This document shows positions 1-8,876 of a stretch of 64,000 bases of DNA, piece after piece. Source of the DNA: Parvibaculum sp039680535 (GTDB lineage Bacteria; Pseudomonadota; Alphaproteobacteria; Parvibaculales; Parvibaculaceae); the NCBI RefSeq assembly GCF_039680535.1, contig NZ_JBDKSS010000014.1, forward strand, positions 124,001-188,000, written 5' to 3'. The notes beneath the pieces were generated by a model that did not search any database, was not told the origin of the DNA, and was given only the letters and a program-made list of their open reading frames with translations. A program made the translations under genes and the position numbers. Each line of letters begins with the position of its first letter. The stretch's first letter is position 1.

Positions 1-69
1 CTTCCACGCTCCGTATATTCCCCGGAGAGGAACCATCCTGAAAAAAATCTCACCGAGAAAACTGTAAAA

Positions 70-1068
70 ATGGACATCAGAAACGGCCTTGTGGACTCCA
101 TCGGCAATACGCCCCTGATCCGGCTGAAGGCCGCTTCCGAGGCGACCGGCTGCGAAATTCTCGGCAAGGCGGAGTTCCTCAATCCGGGTCAGTCGGTGAA
201 GGACCGCGCCGCCCTTTTCATCATCAAGGACGCGGTCGCCAAAGGCACGCTGAAACCCGGCGGCACCATTGTCGAAGGCACGGCGGGCAACACCGGCATC
301 GGGCTCGCGCTGGTCGGCAATGCGCTCGGCTTCAAGAGCGTCATCGTCATTCCCGACACGCAGTCGCAGGAAAAGAAGGACATGCTCCGCCTCTGCGGCG
401 CCGAGCTGATCGAGGTTCCGGCCGTTCCCTACAAGGATCCGAACAACTACGTGAAATATTCCGGCCGTTTGGCCGAAGAGCTCGCGGCGAAGTCTCCGAA
501 CGGCGCCATCTGGGCCAACCAGTTCGACAATGTCGCAAACCGGCAGGCGCATATCGAAACCACGGGCCCTGAGATCTGGGCGCAGACCGATGGCAAGGTC
601 GACGGCTTCACTTGCGCCGTCGGCACGGGCGGCACGCTGGCCGGCATCGCCATTGCGCTCAAGGCGCGCAACAAGAACGTCACCATCGCGCTTTCCGATC
701 CGATGGGCGCCGCGCTCTATCACTACTACAAGCATGGCGAGCTGAAGGCCGAAGGCAGCTCCATCACCGAAGGCATCGGTCAGGGCCGCATCACGGCGAA
801 CCTCGAAGATGCGCCCATCGACGACGCCTTCCAGATCCCCGACGAGGAAGCACTGCCCTTCGTCTTTGATCTGCTGAAGCATGAAGGCCTTTGCCTCGGC
901 GGCTCCAGCGGCATCAATGTCGCGGGCGCGGTCCGTCTCGCGCGGCAGATGGGCCCCGGACATACGATCGTCACTATTCTCTGCGACTACGGAACGCGCT
1001 ATCAGAGCAAGCTGTTCAATCCGGCTTTCCTGAAGGAAAAGAACCTCCCGGCGCCGGACTGGCTTTAG
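70..1068 (+). CDS. cysK: Cysteine synthase A (O-acetylserine sulfhydrylase)
   Basis: A 332-residue fold-type II PLP enzyme that makes cysteine from O-acetylserine and sulfide in the cytoplasm. The PLP lysine is K44 in NPGQSVKDRAA near the N-terminus. The phosphate/Asn loop reads GTAGNTGIGLA at about residue 76, where TSGNTG is the more common form. A second glycine-rich loop, GTGGTLAG, sits near residue 190. Length fits the family. It is followed by sseA in the same direction, so the pair is a small sulfur-metabolism group. Family assignment is firm. Exact substrate within the CysK/CBS-like family is inferred, and the TAGNTG loop leaves some room for a variant activity. Confidence 0.93.
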   Translation: MDIRNGLVDSIGNTPLIRLKAASEATGCEILGKAEFLNPGQSVKDRAALFIIKDAVAKGTLKPGGTIVEGTAGNTGIGLALVGNALGFKSVIVIPDTQSQEKKDMLRLCGAELIEVPAVPYKDPNNYVKYSGRLAEELAAKSPNGAIWANQFDNVANRQAHIETTGPEIWAQTDGKVDGFTCAVGTGGTLAGIAIALKARNKNVTIALSDPMGAALYHYYKHGELKAEGSSITEGIGQGRITANLEDAPIDDAFQIPDEEALPFVFDLLKHEGLCLGGSSGINVAGAVRLARQMGPGHTIVTILCDYGTRYQSKLFNPAFLKEKNLPAPDWL

Positions 1069-1080
1069 TCTCGCTATAAC

Positions 1081-1165
1081 TGTCATCCCGGCCTCGTGCC
1101 GGGATCCAGGAGCAACAAGCACTGAGCAAGCCGCCCCTGGACCCCGGCATAAATCCGGGGTGACA
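1081..1165. repeat. Double-hairpin palindromic intergenic repeat, copy 1
   Basis: Between cysK and sseA lie two hairpins facing each other: TGTCATCCCGGcctcgtGCCGGGAT and CCCCGGcataaatCCGGGGTGACA. Together they make one long imperfect palindrome that begins TGTCA and ends TGACA. The same architecture occurs at 30385-30469, and single arms occur near 2642 and 60244. This is typical of dispersed palindromic elements in alphaproteobacterial intergenic DNA. It may act as a transcript-end or RNA-stability element; that is inference. Confidence 0.75.
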
Positions 1166-1190
1166 TGAAAAATGAAATGAGTTCTGAGAT

Positions 1191-2039
1191 ATGCCGCAGA
1201 GCGTAGACTACCCGCTTGTCACCACCGAATGGCTTGCTGCGCATCTCGATGCGCCGGACGTGCGCATCGTGGACGGCTCCTGGTATCTGCCGCAGGCACA
1301 GCGCAATCCCCGCGCGGAATATGAGCAGAAGCACATTCCCGGCGCAGTCTTCTTCGACATCGACGAGATCGCCGACACCGACAGCCCCTATCCCCACATG
1401 CTGCCGAGCCCGGAGAAATTCTCCTCGCGTGTTCGCGCTCTCGGCCTTGGCGACGGCGTCCGCATCGTCGTCTATGACGGCGCGGGGCTTTTCAGTGCGC
1501 CGCGCGTCTGGTGGATGTTCCGCGTCATGGGGCACCGCGATGTGGTGGTGCTCGATGGCGGCTTGAAGAAATGGAAGGCCGAAGGCCGCCCGCTCGACGA
1601 TGCCCGGCCGCACCACAGCGCCCGGCATTTCACCGCGCGGCGCGACGTGCCGCTCGTGCGCGACCGCGAGGCCATGCTCCACAATCTCGATACCTGCGCC
1701 GAGCAGGTCGTCGACGCACGCTCCGGCCGCCGCTTCCGTGCGGAGGAGCCGGAGCCCCGCCCCGGCCTCAAGGGCGGCCATATTCCCGGCAGTCTCAACC
1801 TGCCCTCGGGCAATCTCGTCAACGCCGACGGCACGCTGAAATCGCGCGAGGAACTCGTGCGCCTCTTCGACGACGCGGGCGTCGACCTGTCGCGTCCGGT
1901 CATCACCACCTGCGGCTCAGGCGTCAGCGCCTGCATTCTGGCGCTCGGGCTCGCCGTGCTGGGGCATAATCGCGTCTCGGTCTATGATGGTTCATGGTCG
2001 GAATGGGGCGCGGTGAGGGGCCTGCCGATCGAAGCCTGA
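1191..2039 (+). CDS. sseA: 3-mercaptopyruvate sulfurtransferase (two-domain rhodanese)
   Basis: A 282-residue protein with two rhodanese domains. It transfers sulfur from 3-mercaptopyruvate to thiophilic acceptors. The active-site loop near residue 240 is CGSGVSAC, matching the mercaptopyruvate type (CGxGV) rather than the CRKGVT loop of thiosulfate sulfurtransferase. The N-terminal domain carries the usual DARIVDGSWYLP-like start and an HIPGAVFFD segment. The C-terminal domain has GHIPGSLNLP. Its position downstream of cysK supports a role in cysteine-derived sulfur handling. The start ATG lies just after the palindromic repeat; no strong ribosome binding site is obvious. Confidence 0.9.
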   Translation: MPQSVDYPLVTTEWLAAHLDAPDVRIVDGSWYLPQAQRNPRAEYEQKHIPGAVFFDIDEIADTDSPYPHMLPSPEKFSSRVRALGLGDGVRIVVYDGAGLFSAPRVWWMFRVMGHRDVVVLDGGLKKWKAEGRPLDDARPHHSARHFTARRDVPLVRDREAMLHNLDTCAEQVVDARSGRRFRAEEPEPRPGLKGGHIPGSLNLPSGNLVNADGTLKSREELVRLFDDAGVDLSRPVITTCGSGVSACILALGLAVLGHNRVSVYDGSWSEWGAVRGLPIEA

Positions 2040-2054
2040 AAGGCGATATGAGCG

Positions 2055-2567
2055 ATGGGCAAGACGCACAAGGCGATCGTTACCCACCTCGAAATGAAGG
2101 CGCCGCCGCGCCTCGCGCCCGCCCCGCGCCCGCTCGGCAAATACGCCCTGCTCCGCGCCGAGAGGCCGCCGGTGCATTTCTACCGCTATCTCTACGATAC
2201 AGTCGGGCGGCCCTATGTCTGGGTCAGCCGCCGCAACATCCCGGACGAGGCGCTCACCGAAATCATCCACCACGACGCGGTGGAAATTTACGTGCTCTAT
2301 GTCAACGGCGCACCCGTCGGCTATTTCGAACTCGACTTCCGCGACCTTCCGCAAGCGGAGCTTTCGTTTCTGGGAATCGTGCCGGAATATATCGAACAGG
2401 GATTGGGACGGTTCCTGCTAGGCGAAGCGATCTCGCTCGCCTGGCTGAAAAACCCCGAACGCCTCATCGTCCAGACCTGCACACTGGACCATCCGGCAGC
2501 ACTGTCGCTCTATCAGCGGATGGGGTTTTCGCCATACGGGCAGTCAGAGGTTGAGGTCGAGGAGTAG
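2055..2567 (+). CDS. GNAT family N-acetyltransferase
   Basis: A 170-residue protein with a GNAT acetyltransferase fold. The acetyl-CoA binding segment is around residues 105-125 (LGIVPEYIEQGLGRFL, a Q/R-x-x-G-x-G/A type loop). A following beta strand reads LIVQTCTLDHPAALSLYQRMGF, with the usual Asp/His...Y...GF pattern. It starts 15 bases after sseA and is probably co-transcribed. The acceptor substrate cannot be told from sequence. An overlapping reading frame from 1994 gives no recognisable protein and was left out. Confidence 0.8.
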   Translation: MGKTHKAIVTHLEMKAPPRLAPAPRPLGKYALLRAERPPVHFYRYLYDTVGRPYVWVSRRNIPDEALTEIIHHDAVEIYVLYVNGAPVGYFELDFRDLPQAELSFLGIVPEYIEQGLGRFLLGEAISLAWLKNPERLIVQTCTLDHPAALSLYQRMGFSPYGQSEVEVEE

Positions 2568-2641
2568 ACTTCAAGAAAGACGGAGTCATAGAAGGCCGCG
2601 CTAGGTTTGCCGGGCGAAATGGATAAACACCCATCCAAGTC

Positions 2642-2670
2642 CGTCATGCGCGGGCTTGACCCGCGTATCC
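2642..2670. repeat. Single-arm palindromic repeat fragment
   Basis: CGTCATG followed by CGCGGGcttgaCCCGCG and TATCCACG. This is one arm of the repeat class seen at 1081 and 30385, with a 6-bp stem and a five-base loop. It lies between the convergent GNAT gene and the amino acid ABC operon, where it could also serve as a weak transcription-end structure. Confidence 0.5.
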
Positions 2671-2692
2671 ACGCCTTCTCTACTTCTACAAG

Positions 2693-3436
2693 TCATCCCC
2701 TCAAAATCTGGGCCAGAAACGCCTTCGTCCGTTCGCTCTTGGGCGCCGAGAAAAACTCCGCAGGCGGCGCTTCTTCCACGATCTCGCCCTGATCCATGAA
2801 GACGACGCGGTCGGCTACTTCGCGGGCGAAGCCCATTTCGTGGGTGACGCAGATCATGGTCATGCCGTCATTGGCGAGGCCCACCATGACGTCGAGGACT
2901 TCCTTGATCATCTCCGGGTCGAGCGCCGAGGTTGGCTCGTCGAAGAGCATGATCTTCGGGTTCATGCAGAGAGCGCGCGCGATGGCGACGCGCTGCTGCT
3001 GGCCGCCGGAAAGCTGGCCCGGATATTTTCGCGCCTGCTCGGGAATGCGGACGCGCTCAAGGAAGCGCATGGCCGTCGCCTCCGCCTCCACCTGCGGCTG
3101 CTTGCGGACCCACATGGGCGCGAGCGTGCAGTTCTCGAGCACCGTCATATGCGGAAAGAGATTGAACTGCTGGAACACCATGCCGACTTCGCGGCGCACT
3201 TCGTCGATGCGTTTCAGGTCTTCTGTGAGTTCGATGCCTTCGACCGCGATGCGGCCCTTGTCATGCGCTTCGAGCCGGTTGATGCAGCGGATCAGCGTCG
3301 ACTTGCCGGAGCCGGACGGGCCCGCGATGACGATGCGCTCGCCTTCTGCCACGGACAGGCTCACATCCTTCAGCACGTGGAAATCGCCATACCACTTGTC
3401 GACATGCGCGATCTCGATGATGGGTGATTTTGTCAT
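2693..3436 (-). CDS. aapP: Polar amino acid ABC transporter, ATP-binding protein
   Basis: A 247-residue ABC ATPase of the GlnQ/HisP/AapP class that powers uptake of polar amino acids. Walker A is GPSGSGKST near residue 40, the signature is LSGGQQQR near 143, and Walker B is IMLFDEPTSALDPE, followed by the switch histidine in VTHEMGFA. It is the last gene of a four-gene operon read leftwards (binding protein, two permeases, ATPase), six bases after the second permease. The layout matches the AapJQMP general L-amino acid system of rhizobia. Confidence 0.92.
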   Translation of the reverse strand: MTKSPIIEIAHVDKWYGDFHVLKDVSLSVAEGERIVIAGPSGSGKSTLIRCINRLEAHDKGRIAVEGIELTEDLKRIDEVRREVGMVFQQFNLFPHMTVLENCTLAPMWVRKQPQVEAEATAMRFLERVRIPEQARKYPGQLSGGQQQRVAIARALCMNPKIMLFDEPTSALDPEMIKEVLDVMVGLANDGMTMICVTHEMGFAREVADRVVFMDQGEIVEEAPPAEFFSAPKSERTKAFLAQILRG

Positions 3437-3442
3437 GACCCT

Positions 3443-4507
3443 TTACCTCACCCTGCCCTTGTTGAGCCGGCGCTCCATGAAGGCGGAATAGCGCGACATG
3501 CCGAAGCAGAAAACCCAGTAGACGAACGCCGCGAACACATAGCCGGTCGCAGCCCCCTGCGGCGTCGACCAGTTCATATCGCTGAGCTGCACACGCACCT
3601 GACCCAGAAAATCGAAAAGCCCGACGATCAGCACCAGCGTCGTATCCTTGAAGAGGCCGATGAAGGTGTTGACGATCCCGGGAATGACATGGCGCAGTGC
3701 CTGCGGCAGCACGACAAGGCCCATGGTCTGCCAATAGCTGAGGCCGAGCGCGCGCGCCGCCTCCACCTGGCCGCGCGGCACGGCCTGCAATCCGCCGCGC
3801 ACGACTTCCGCCATATAGGCCGACGAGAAGAGCGCCACGCCGACAAGGCAGCGCAACAGATTGTCGAGATGAAGCCCGCGCGGCAGGAAGATCGGCAGCA
3901 TCACGCTCGCCATGAACAGCACCGTGATGAGCGGCACGCCGCGCCAGAATTCGATGAAGATGGTGGAGAGCGTACGGATGACCGGCATTTCCGAACGCCG
4001 CCCGAGCGCGAGCAGGATGCCGAGCGGAAATGACGCCACGATGCCGGTGATGGCCACAATCAGCGTAACAAGAAGCCCGCCCCAGAGATCCGTATCGACG
4101 CCGATCAATCCCGGCCTGTCGCCGGAGATCAGCACGATCGCGATCATCGGCCATGCGACCACCAGATAGCCGAGATTCCAGAGCTTCGCGGGCACGCGCG
4201 GAATGAGCATCGGCACGAGGCCCGCAAGACCGAGCAGGAAGGCCATATCGACGCGCCAGCGCAAGTCCGCCGGATAGCGGCCATAGATGAACTGGTCGAG
4301 ATTGGCGAAGATGAAGGGCCAGCAGGCGCCCTTGTCCGGCCCGAGGCAGGCGGTGCGATCCCCTCCATGCCAGACCGCGCTGATGAAGGCCCAATCGATG
4401 AAGGGCGGCAGCGCGCGCCAGAGGACATAGAGCACAAGAAGCGTGAGCCCCGTGTTCCACCAGTTGGAGAAGAGGTTACGCCGCAGCCATTTCATCGCCC
4501 CTGCCAT
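3443..4507 (-). CDS. aapM: General L-amino acid ABC transporter permease (AapM-type)
   Basis: A 354-residue inner-membrane permease of the HisM/GlnP family. A long N-terminal part has several membrane segments and a periplasmic loop (WHGGDRTACLGPDKGACWPF). The transport domain contains the EAA loop (VEAARALGLSYWQTMGLVVLPQALRHVIPG), which contacts the ATPase. The size, larger than simple GlnP permeases, is typical of AapM. It begins one base after the upstream permease stop and is followed at once by the ATPase, so translation is probably coupled. Confidence 0.9.
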   Translation of the reverse strand: MAGAMKWLRRNLFSNWWNTGLTLLVLYVLWRALPPFIDWAFISAVWHGGDRTACLGPDKGACWPFIFANLDQFIYGRYPADLRWRVDMAFLLGLAGLVPMLIPRVPAKLWNLGYLVVAWPMIAIVLISGDRPGLIGVDTDLWGGLLVTLIVAITGIVASFPLGILLALGRRSEMPVIRTLSTIFIEFWRGVPLITVLFMASVMLPIFLPRGLHLDNLLRCLVGVALFSSAYMAEVVRGGLQAVPRGQVEAARALGLSYWQTMGLVVLPQALRHVIPGIVNTFIGLFKDTTLVLIVGLFDFLGQVRVQLSDMNWSTPQGAATGYVFAAFVYWVFCFGMSRYSAFMERRLNKGRVR

Positions 4508-4508
4508 G

Positions 4509-5699
4509 TCAGCGCTCCACGATGGCGACGCGCGCGTTGTAGAGATTCATGGCGAGCGATGTGGCGAGGCTGATGACGAGATAGACGCCCATTGTGATGG
4601 CGATGACCTCGATCGCCTGCCCAGTCTGGTTGAGCACCGTGCCCGCAAAGACCGAGACGAGATCGGGATAGCCGATGGCGACCGCGAGCGATGAGTTCTT
4701 CGTCAGGTTCAGAATCTGGCTCGTCAGCGGCGGGATGATCACGCGCAGGGCTTGTGGAATGACGACGAGGCGAAGCGTCTGCCAGTTGGAAAGACCGAGC
4801 GCATGGGCCGCTTCCGTCTGGCCGCGTCCGACCGATTGAATGCCCGCGCGCACGATTTCCGCGATGAAGGCCGCCGTGTAGAGCGCAAGGCCGAGCAGCA
4901 GCGCCAGAAACTCCGGCAGAAGACGCCAGCCGCCCGTGAAATCGAACTTGCCCATTGCCGCATGCTCGATCGTGAAGGGCGCGCCGCCGATCAGCCAGAC
5001 GAGCCCCGGAAGTGCAATGATGCTAACGATGTTAACAATGCCCGCCGGAAAGCGCTCGCCCGTCGCCATGCGCCGCGCCTTCGCATATCGCGCAACGAGG
5101 AATGAGGCGACGATGGCCAGGAACAGCACAGCGAGGAAGCTCACGCTCGTTCCCGTCAAACCGACGCCCGGCATGACGACGCCGCGATTGCTGAGAAAGA
5201 CGCCCGGCAGCAGCGTCAGGCTCTCCCGTGGGCCCGGCAGCGGCTGGAGGATGGCGAAGTACCAGAAGAAGAGCTGCAGCAGCAGCGGGATGTTCCGCAG
5301 AGTCTCGACATAGACCGCCGCGAGCTTCGCGACGAGCCAGTTCGACGACAGGCGCGCAATCCCCACCGCAAAGCCGAGCGCGACCGCAAGCATGGTGCCC
5401 AGAGCGGCCACGAGCAGCGTATTGCACAGGCCGACGAGGAAGGCGCGGCCATAGCTCGCCTCTTCCGAATAGGGAATGAGCGCCTGCACGATGCCGAAGC
5501 CGGCGGTGCTGTCGAGGAATCCGAAGCCCGTGGCGATGTGCTGCCGCGCAAGGTTCGCATGCGCTGTCGCCGCGAAATACCACAGCATGAAAATGACCGC
5601 GGCGAGAGCCGCAATCTGCCAGACAAGCGCACGCAGATGAGGGTCGTTCCACGACCATCTCATCACCCGTTTAGCCGCCGCCTGTTTCCCCCCGGCCAC
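4509..5699 (-). CDS. aapQ: General L-amino acid ABC transporter permease (AapQ-type)
   Basis: A 396-residue permease, the partner of AapM in a heterodimeric channel. The first membrane segment follows the N-terminal WNDPHLRALVWQ region. The EAA loop TEAAHALGLSNWQTLRLVVIPQALRVI lies near residue 315. The start is GTG at 5699, preceded by GAGGG with five-base spacing and overlapping the end of aapJ closely. A later ATG at 5663 has no comparable ribosome binding site. The extra central loop between membrane segments is normal for AapQ. Confidence 0.9.
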   Translation of the reverse strand: MAGGKQAAAKRVMRWSWNDPHLRALVWQIAALAAVIFMLWYFAATAHANLARQHIATGFGFLDSTAGFGIVQALIPYSEEASYGRAFLVGLCNTLLVAALGTMLAVALGFAVGIARLSSNWLVAKLAAVYVETLRNIPLLLQLFFWYFAILQPLPGPRESLTLLPGVFLSNRGVVMPGVGLTGTSVSFLAVLFLAIVASFLVARYAKARRMATGERFPAGIVNIVSIIALPGLVWLIGGAPFTIEHAAMGKFDFTGGWRLLPEFLALLLGLALYTAAFIAEIVRAGIQSVGRGQTEAAHALGLSNWQTLRLVVIPQALRVIIPPLTSQILNLTKNSSLAVAIGYPDLVSVFAGTVLNQTGQAIEVIAITMGVYLVISLATSLAMNLYNARVAIVER

Positions 5700-5709
5700 G
5701 CGCGCGCCC

Positions 5710-6834
5710 TCAGCGGATCGGCGGCGCGAACATCAGTCCGCCGTTCCGCCACAGCGCATTGAGCCCGCGCGGGATGCCGAGCGGCGTCTTGACGCCCACA
5801 TTGCGCTCGAACATTTCGCCATAATTGCCGACGGCGCCGATCGCATCGACAGCCCAGCTTTTTGAAAGGCCAAGCGCCTGTCCGAAATCGCCCTCAGCGC
5901 CCAGCATGCGCCGCACCTCGGGGCTCGGGCTCGCCTTCATCTGGTCGACGTTGATGGAGGTTACGCCCAGTTCCTCGGCGTCGATGAGCGCGAAAAGCGT
6001 CCAGCGCACAATGTCTTCCCATTGCGGATCGCCCTGCCGCACCAATGGCCCGAGCGGCTCCTTGGAGATGACTTCGGGCAGGACGAGATGGTCATCCGGG
6101 TTCTTCAGGATCAGTCTTTGAGCGTGGAGGCCGGAGGCGTCGGTCGTGTAGGCATCGCAGCGGCCATTGTCATAGGCGCTCAGCGCCTCCTCGTTCTTCT
6201 CGAAGGGAAGAACCTTGTAGGTCATGTTCTGGCTGCGGAAATAGTCCGCGAGATTGAGCTCCGTGGTCGTGCCGGTCTGCGTGCAGATGGTGGCGCCGTT
6301 GAGCTGCGCGGCGCTGGTGATGTGCGAGGCCTTCTTCACCAGAAAGCCCTGCCCATCGTAATAAATCACACCCGCGAAATTGAAGCCGAGCGACGTATCG
6401 CGCGACATGGTCCAGGTGGTGTTGCGCGAAAGCACGTCCACCTCGCCGGACTGGAGCGCCGTAAAGCGGTCCTTGGCGTTGAGCGGGCGGTATTTCACCT
6501 TGCTGTCGTCGCCAAAAACCGCCGCGGCCACCGCCTTGCAGAAATCGACGTCGATGCCGGTCCAGACACCCTTGTCGTCGGGATTCGAAAAACCCGGCAG
6601 CCCCGTGCTGACGCCGCACTGGAGATAGCCTCGTTCGCGAACCGTGGCGAGCGTCGCGCCGAGCGGTTGCGCGGCCGGCGCCGGCCGCCCCGCCTTCGCG
6701 GCGGGCTGCCCCTGCGCGGGCTTAACCGCCGTGGTGCCCGGCCCCGGCAGGAAGAAATAGAGCAGACCCGCCCCCACCAGCAGCCCGAAGACGAACGGGA
6801 AGATGCGAGACAGGAGGCTGGGTCTTCTGGCCAT
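5710..6834 (-). CDS. aapJ: General L-amino acid ABC transporter substrate-binding protein
   Basis: A 374-residue periplasmic binding protein of the AapJ family. An N-terminal membrane segment (IFPFVFGLLVGAGLLYFFL) is followed by a Pro/Ala linker and then by the SBP_bac_3 domain starting near residue 62 (RERGYLQCGVSTGLPGFS). No clear signal peptidase site is visible in the linker, so the protein may stay membrane-anchored rather than being freely released; that is inference. It is the first gene of the aapJQMP operon and is divergent from metC across a 164-base interval. Confidence 0.9.
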   Translation of the reverse strand: MARRPSLLSRIFPFVFGLLVGAGLLYFFLPGPGTTAVKPAQGQPAAKAGRPAPAAQPLGATLATVRERGYLQCGVSTGLPGFSNPDDKGVWTGIDVDFCKAVAAAVFGDDSKVKYRPLNAKDRFTALQSGEVDVLSRNTTWTMSRDTSLGFNFAGVIYYDGQGFLVKKASHITSAAQLNGATICTQTGTTTELNLADYFRSQNMTYKVLPFEKNEEALSAYDNGRCDAYTTDASGLHAQRLILKNPDDHLVLPEVISKEPLGPLVRQGDPQWEDIVRWTLFALIDAEELGVTSINVDQMKASPSPEVRRMLGAEGDFGQALGLSKSWAVDAIGAVGNYGEMFERNVGVKTPLGIPRGLNALWRNGGLMFAPPIR

Positions 6835-6998
6835 GGGTCGGTACTTTTCTCTCCGCTCCCTTTGCCAGGGGGCGTTGCTAGGATGCTATGCTTCGCGAAA
6901 CGGGGTATTCCCCTTCGAGGGCACAGACTAGCGGCATCGCGCCACGGTGCAATGCCTGAACATGTGCCGGACCTTCGATGACTTGCCAGTGAGCCGAG

Positions 6999-8162
6999 AT
7001 GAAGCCCAAGCAGGATACGCTGATCGTCACCGCCGGACGCCACCCGGACGCGCATTTCGGAGCGGTCAACCCGCCCGTCTACCACGCATCGACGATTCTC
7101 TTCCCGACCGTCGAGGCCATGAAGACGCGCAACCAGCCCTATACCTATGGACGGCGAGGCACGCCTACGCTCGCGGCGCTGGAAGAGGCCATCGCCGCCA
7201 TCGAGGGCGGCGCCAGAACGGTGCTGACGCCTTCGGGCCTCTCGGCGGTGTCCACCGCGCTGCTGGCTTTTCTCAAGGCCGGCGACCATCTACTGATGAC
7301 CGATAATGTCTATGGTCCCTCGCGTCATTTCTGCGACACCATCCTGAAGCGCAATGGCATAGAGGTCGAATATTACGATCCCGAAATCGGCGCGGGCATC
7401 GCGAAGCACATGAAGCCCAACACGCGGGTCATCTTTGCGGAGTCGCCGGGTTCGATCACCTTCGAGGTGCAGGACATTCCCGCGCTGGCCAAGGCCGCGC
7501 ATGCGGGCGACGCGAAGCTCATCGTCGACAACACCTGGGCCTCGCCGCTCTATTTCAAGCCCTTCGAGCACGGCGCCGATGTCTCGGTGCAGGCAATCAC
7601 CAAATATCTCTGCGGCCACTCCGACGTGATGATGGGTGCCATCACCGCCACGGAGGAAGCGGGAAAGACCGTGCTCGCCACGCATGGCTCGCTCGGAATG
7701 ACGGTGGCGCCCGACGACGTCTACCTCGTGCTGCGCGGCATGCGCACGCTGTCCGTCCGCCTCGAACGCCACATGAAGACCGGCATTGAGCTGGCCCGCT
7801 GGTTTGCCGACCGGCCCGAAGTTTCGCGCGTTCTTCACCCTGCGCTGCCGACCGATCCGGGCCACGAGCTGTGGAAGCGCGACTTCACCGGCGCGAGCGG
7901 CCTTTTCAGCATCGTGCTGAAGCCCTGCCCGGACGCCGCCATTTCCGCCATGCTGGATCACCTCGAATATTTCGGCATGGGCTGGTCGTGGGGCGGCTAT
8001 GAAAGCCTCATCGTGCCGCAAGACCTTCACGGCATCCGCTCGTCGACGCCTGCTGCATTCGAGGGGCCAATCGTCCGCATCCATGCAGGGCTCGAAGATC
8101 CGCGCGATCTCATTGCCGATCTCGAGGCAGGCTTTGCGCGCTTCAACGCGGCCCTTGGCTGA
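6999..8162 (+). CDS. metC: Cystathionine beta-lyase
   Basis: A 387-residue Cys/Met-metabolism PLP enzyme. It cleaves cystathionine to homocysteine, pyruvate and ammonia for methionine synthesis. The PLP lysine lies in QAITKYLCGHSDVMMG near residue 205. The N-terminal substrate loop contains NPPVYHASTILFP and YTYGRRGTPT. The cystathionine beta-lyase assignment rests on overall similarity; gamma-lyase activity cannot be excluded. The gene is followed three bases later by modB, so an operon with the molybdate transporter is possible though functionally unrelated. Confidence 0.85.
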   Translation: MKPKQDTLIVTAGRHPDAHFGAVNPPVYHASTILFPTVEAMKTRNQPYTYGRRGTPTLAALEEAIAAIEGGARTVLTPSGLSAVSTALLAFLKAGDHLLMTDNVYGPSRHFCDTILKRNGIEVEYYDPEIGAGIAKHMKPNTRVIFAESPGSITFEVQDIPALAKAAHAGDAKLIVDNTWASPLYFKPFEHGADVSVQAITKYLCGHSDVMMGAITATEEAGKTVLATHGSLGMTVAPDDVYLVLRGMRTLSVRLERHMKTGIELARWFADRPEVSRVLHPALPTDPGHELWKRDFTGASGLFSIVLKPCPDAAISAMLDHLEYFGMGWSWGGYESLIVPQDLHGIRSSTPAAFEGPIVRIHAGLEDPRDLIADLEAGFARFNAALG

Positions 8163-8165
8163 ACC

Positions 8166-8876
8166 ATGACGGATTGGGGCGGATGGCTCTCGCCGGGCGA
8201 AGCGCAAGCCCTCTGGCTGTCGCTGAAGACCGGCGTCGTCGGCACCGCGCTCTCGCTGCCGCCGGGCATCGCGGTCGCCTGGGCACTTGCGCGCGGGCGC
8301 TTCCCCGGTAAATTCGCGCTGGACGGGCTGGTGCATATGCCGCTCGTCCTGCCGCCCGTCGTGACTGGCTATCTCCTGCTCCTGCTCTTTGGGCACAAGG
8401 GCCCCCTCGGTCATTTCTTCGAAACTCATCTCGGCTTCACCCTCGCCTTCAACTGGAAGGGCGCGGCGCTTGCTTCCGCCGTGATGGGCTTTCCGCTTCT
8501 CGTGCGCGCCATCCGGCTGGCTTTCGAAACCGTCGATCCGAGACTCGAAGCCGCCGCAAGGACGCTCGGCGCGGGGCGCATGGACGTCTTCGCGAGCGTC
8601 ACGCTCCCGCTTGTCATGCCCGGCATCATCGCCGGAACGCTGCTCGGCTTTGCCCGCGCGCTCGGCGAATTCGGCGCGACCATCACCTTTGTCGCAAACA
8701 TTCCCGGCGAAACACAGACCCTTCCCATCGCGCTCTACAGCGCCCTGCAGACGCCGGATGGCGAAATCAACGCCCTGCGCTTCGTCGGCCTTTCGATCCT
8801 GCTCGCCGTCGGTGCGCTGGGGGCTTCGGAGTATTTCGCCCGCGCCCAGCAACGCCGCATCAGGGGCCATAGATGA
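8166..8876 (+). CDS. modB: Molybdate ABC transporter permease
   Basis: A 236-residue inner-membrane permease with about five to six membrane segments. The EAA loop is LEAAARTLGAGRMDVFASVTLP, followed by MPGIIAGTLLGFARALGEFGATI, which is highly characteristic of ModB/CysT-type oxyanion permeases. It overlaps modC by four bases (ATGA). No periplasmic modA is adjacent. The molybdenum-dependent Cox enzyme at 26.7 kb would need this transport activity. Confidence 0.92.
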   Translation: MTDWGGWLSPGEAQALWLSLKTGVVGTALSLPPGIAVAWALARGRFPGKFALDGLVHMPLVLPPVVTGYLLLLLFGHKGPLGHFFETHLGFTLAFNWKGAALASAVMGFPLLVRAIRLAFETVDPRLEAAARTLGAGRMDVFASVTLPLVMPGIIAGTLLGFARALGEFGATITFVANIPGETQTLPIALYSALQTPDGEINALRFVGLSILLAVGALGASEYFARAQQRRIRGHR

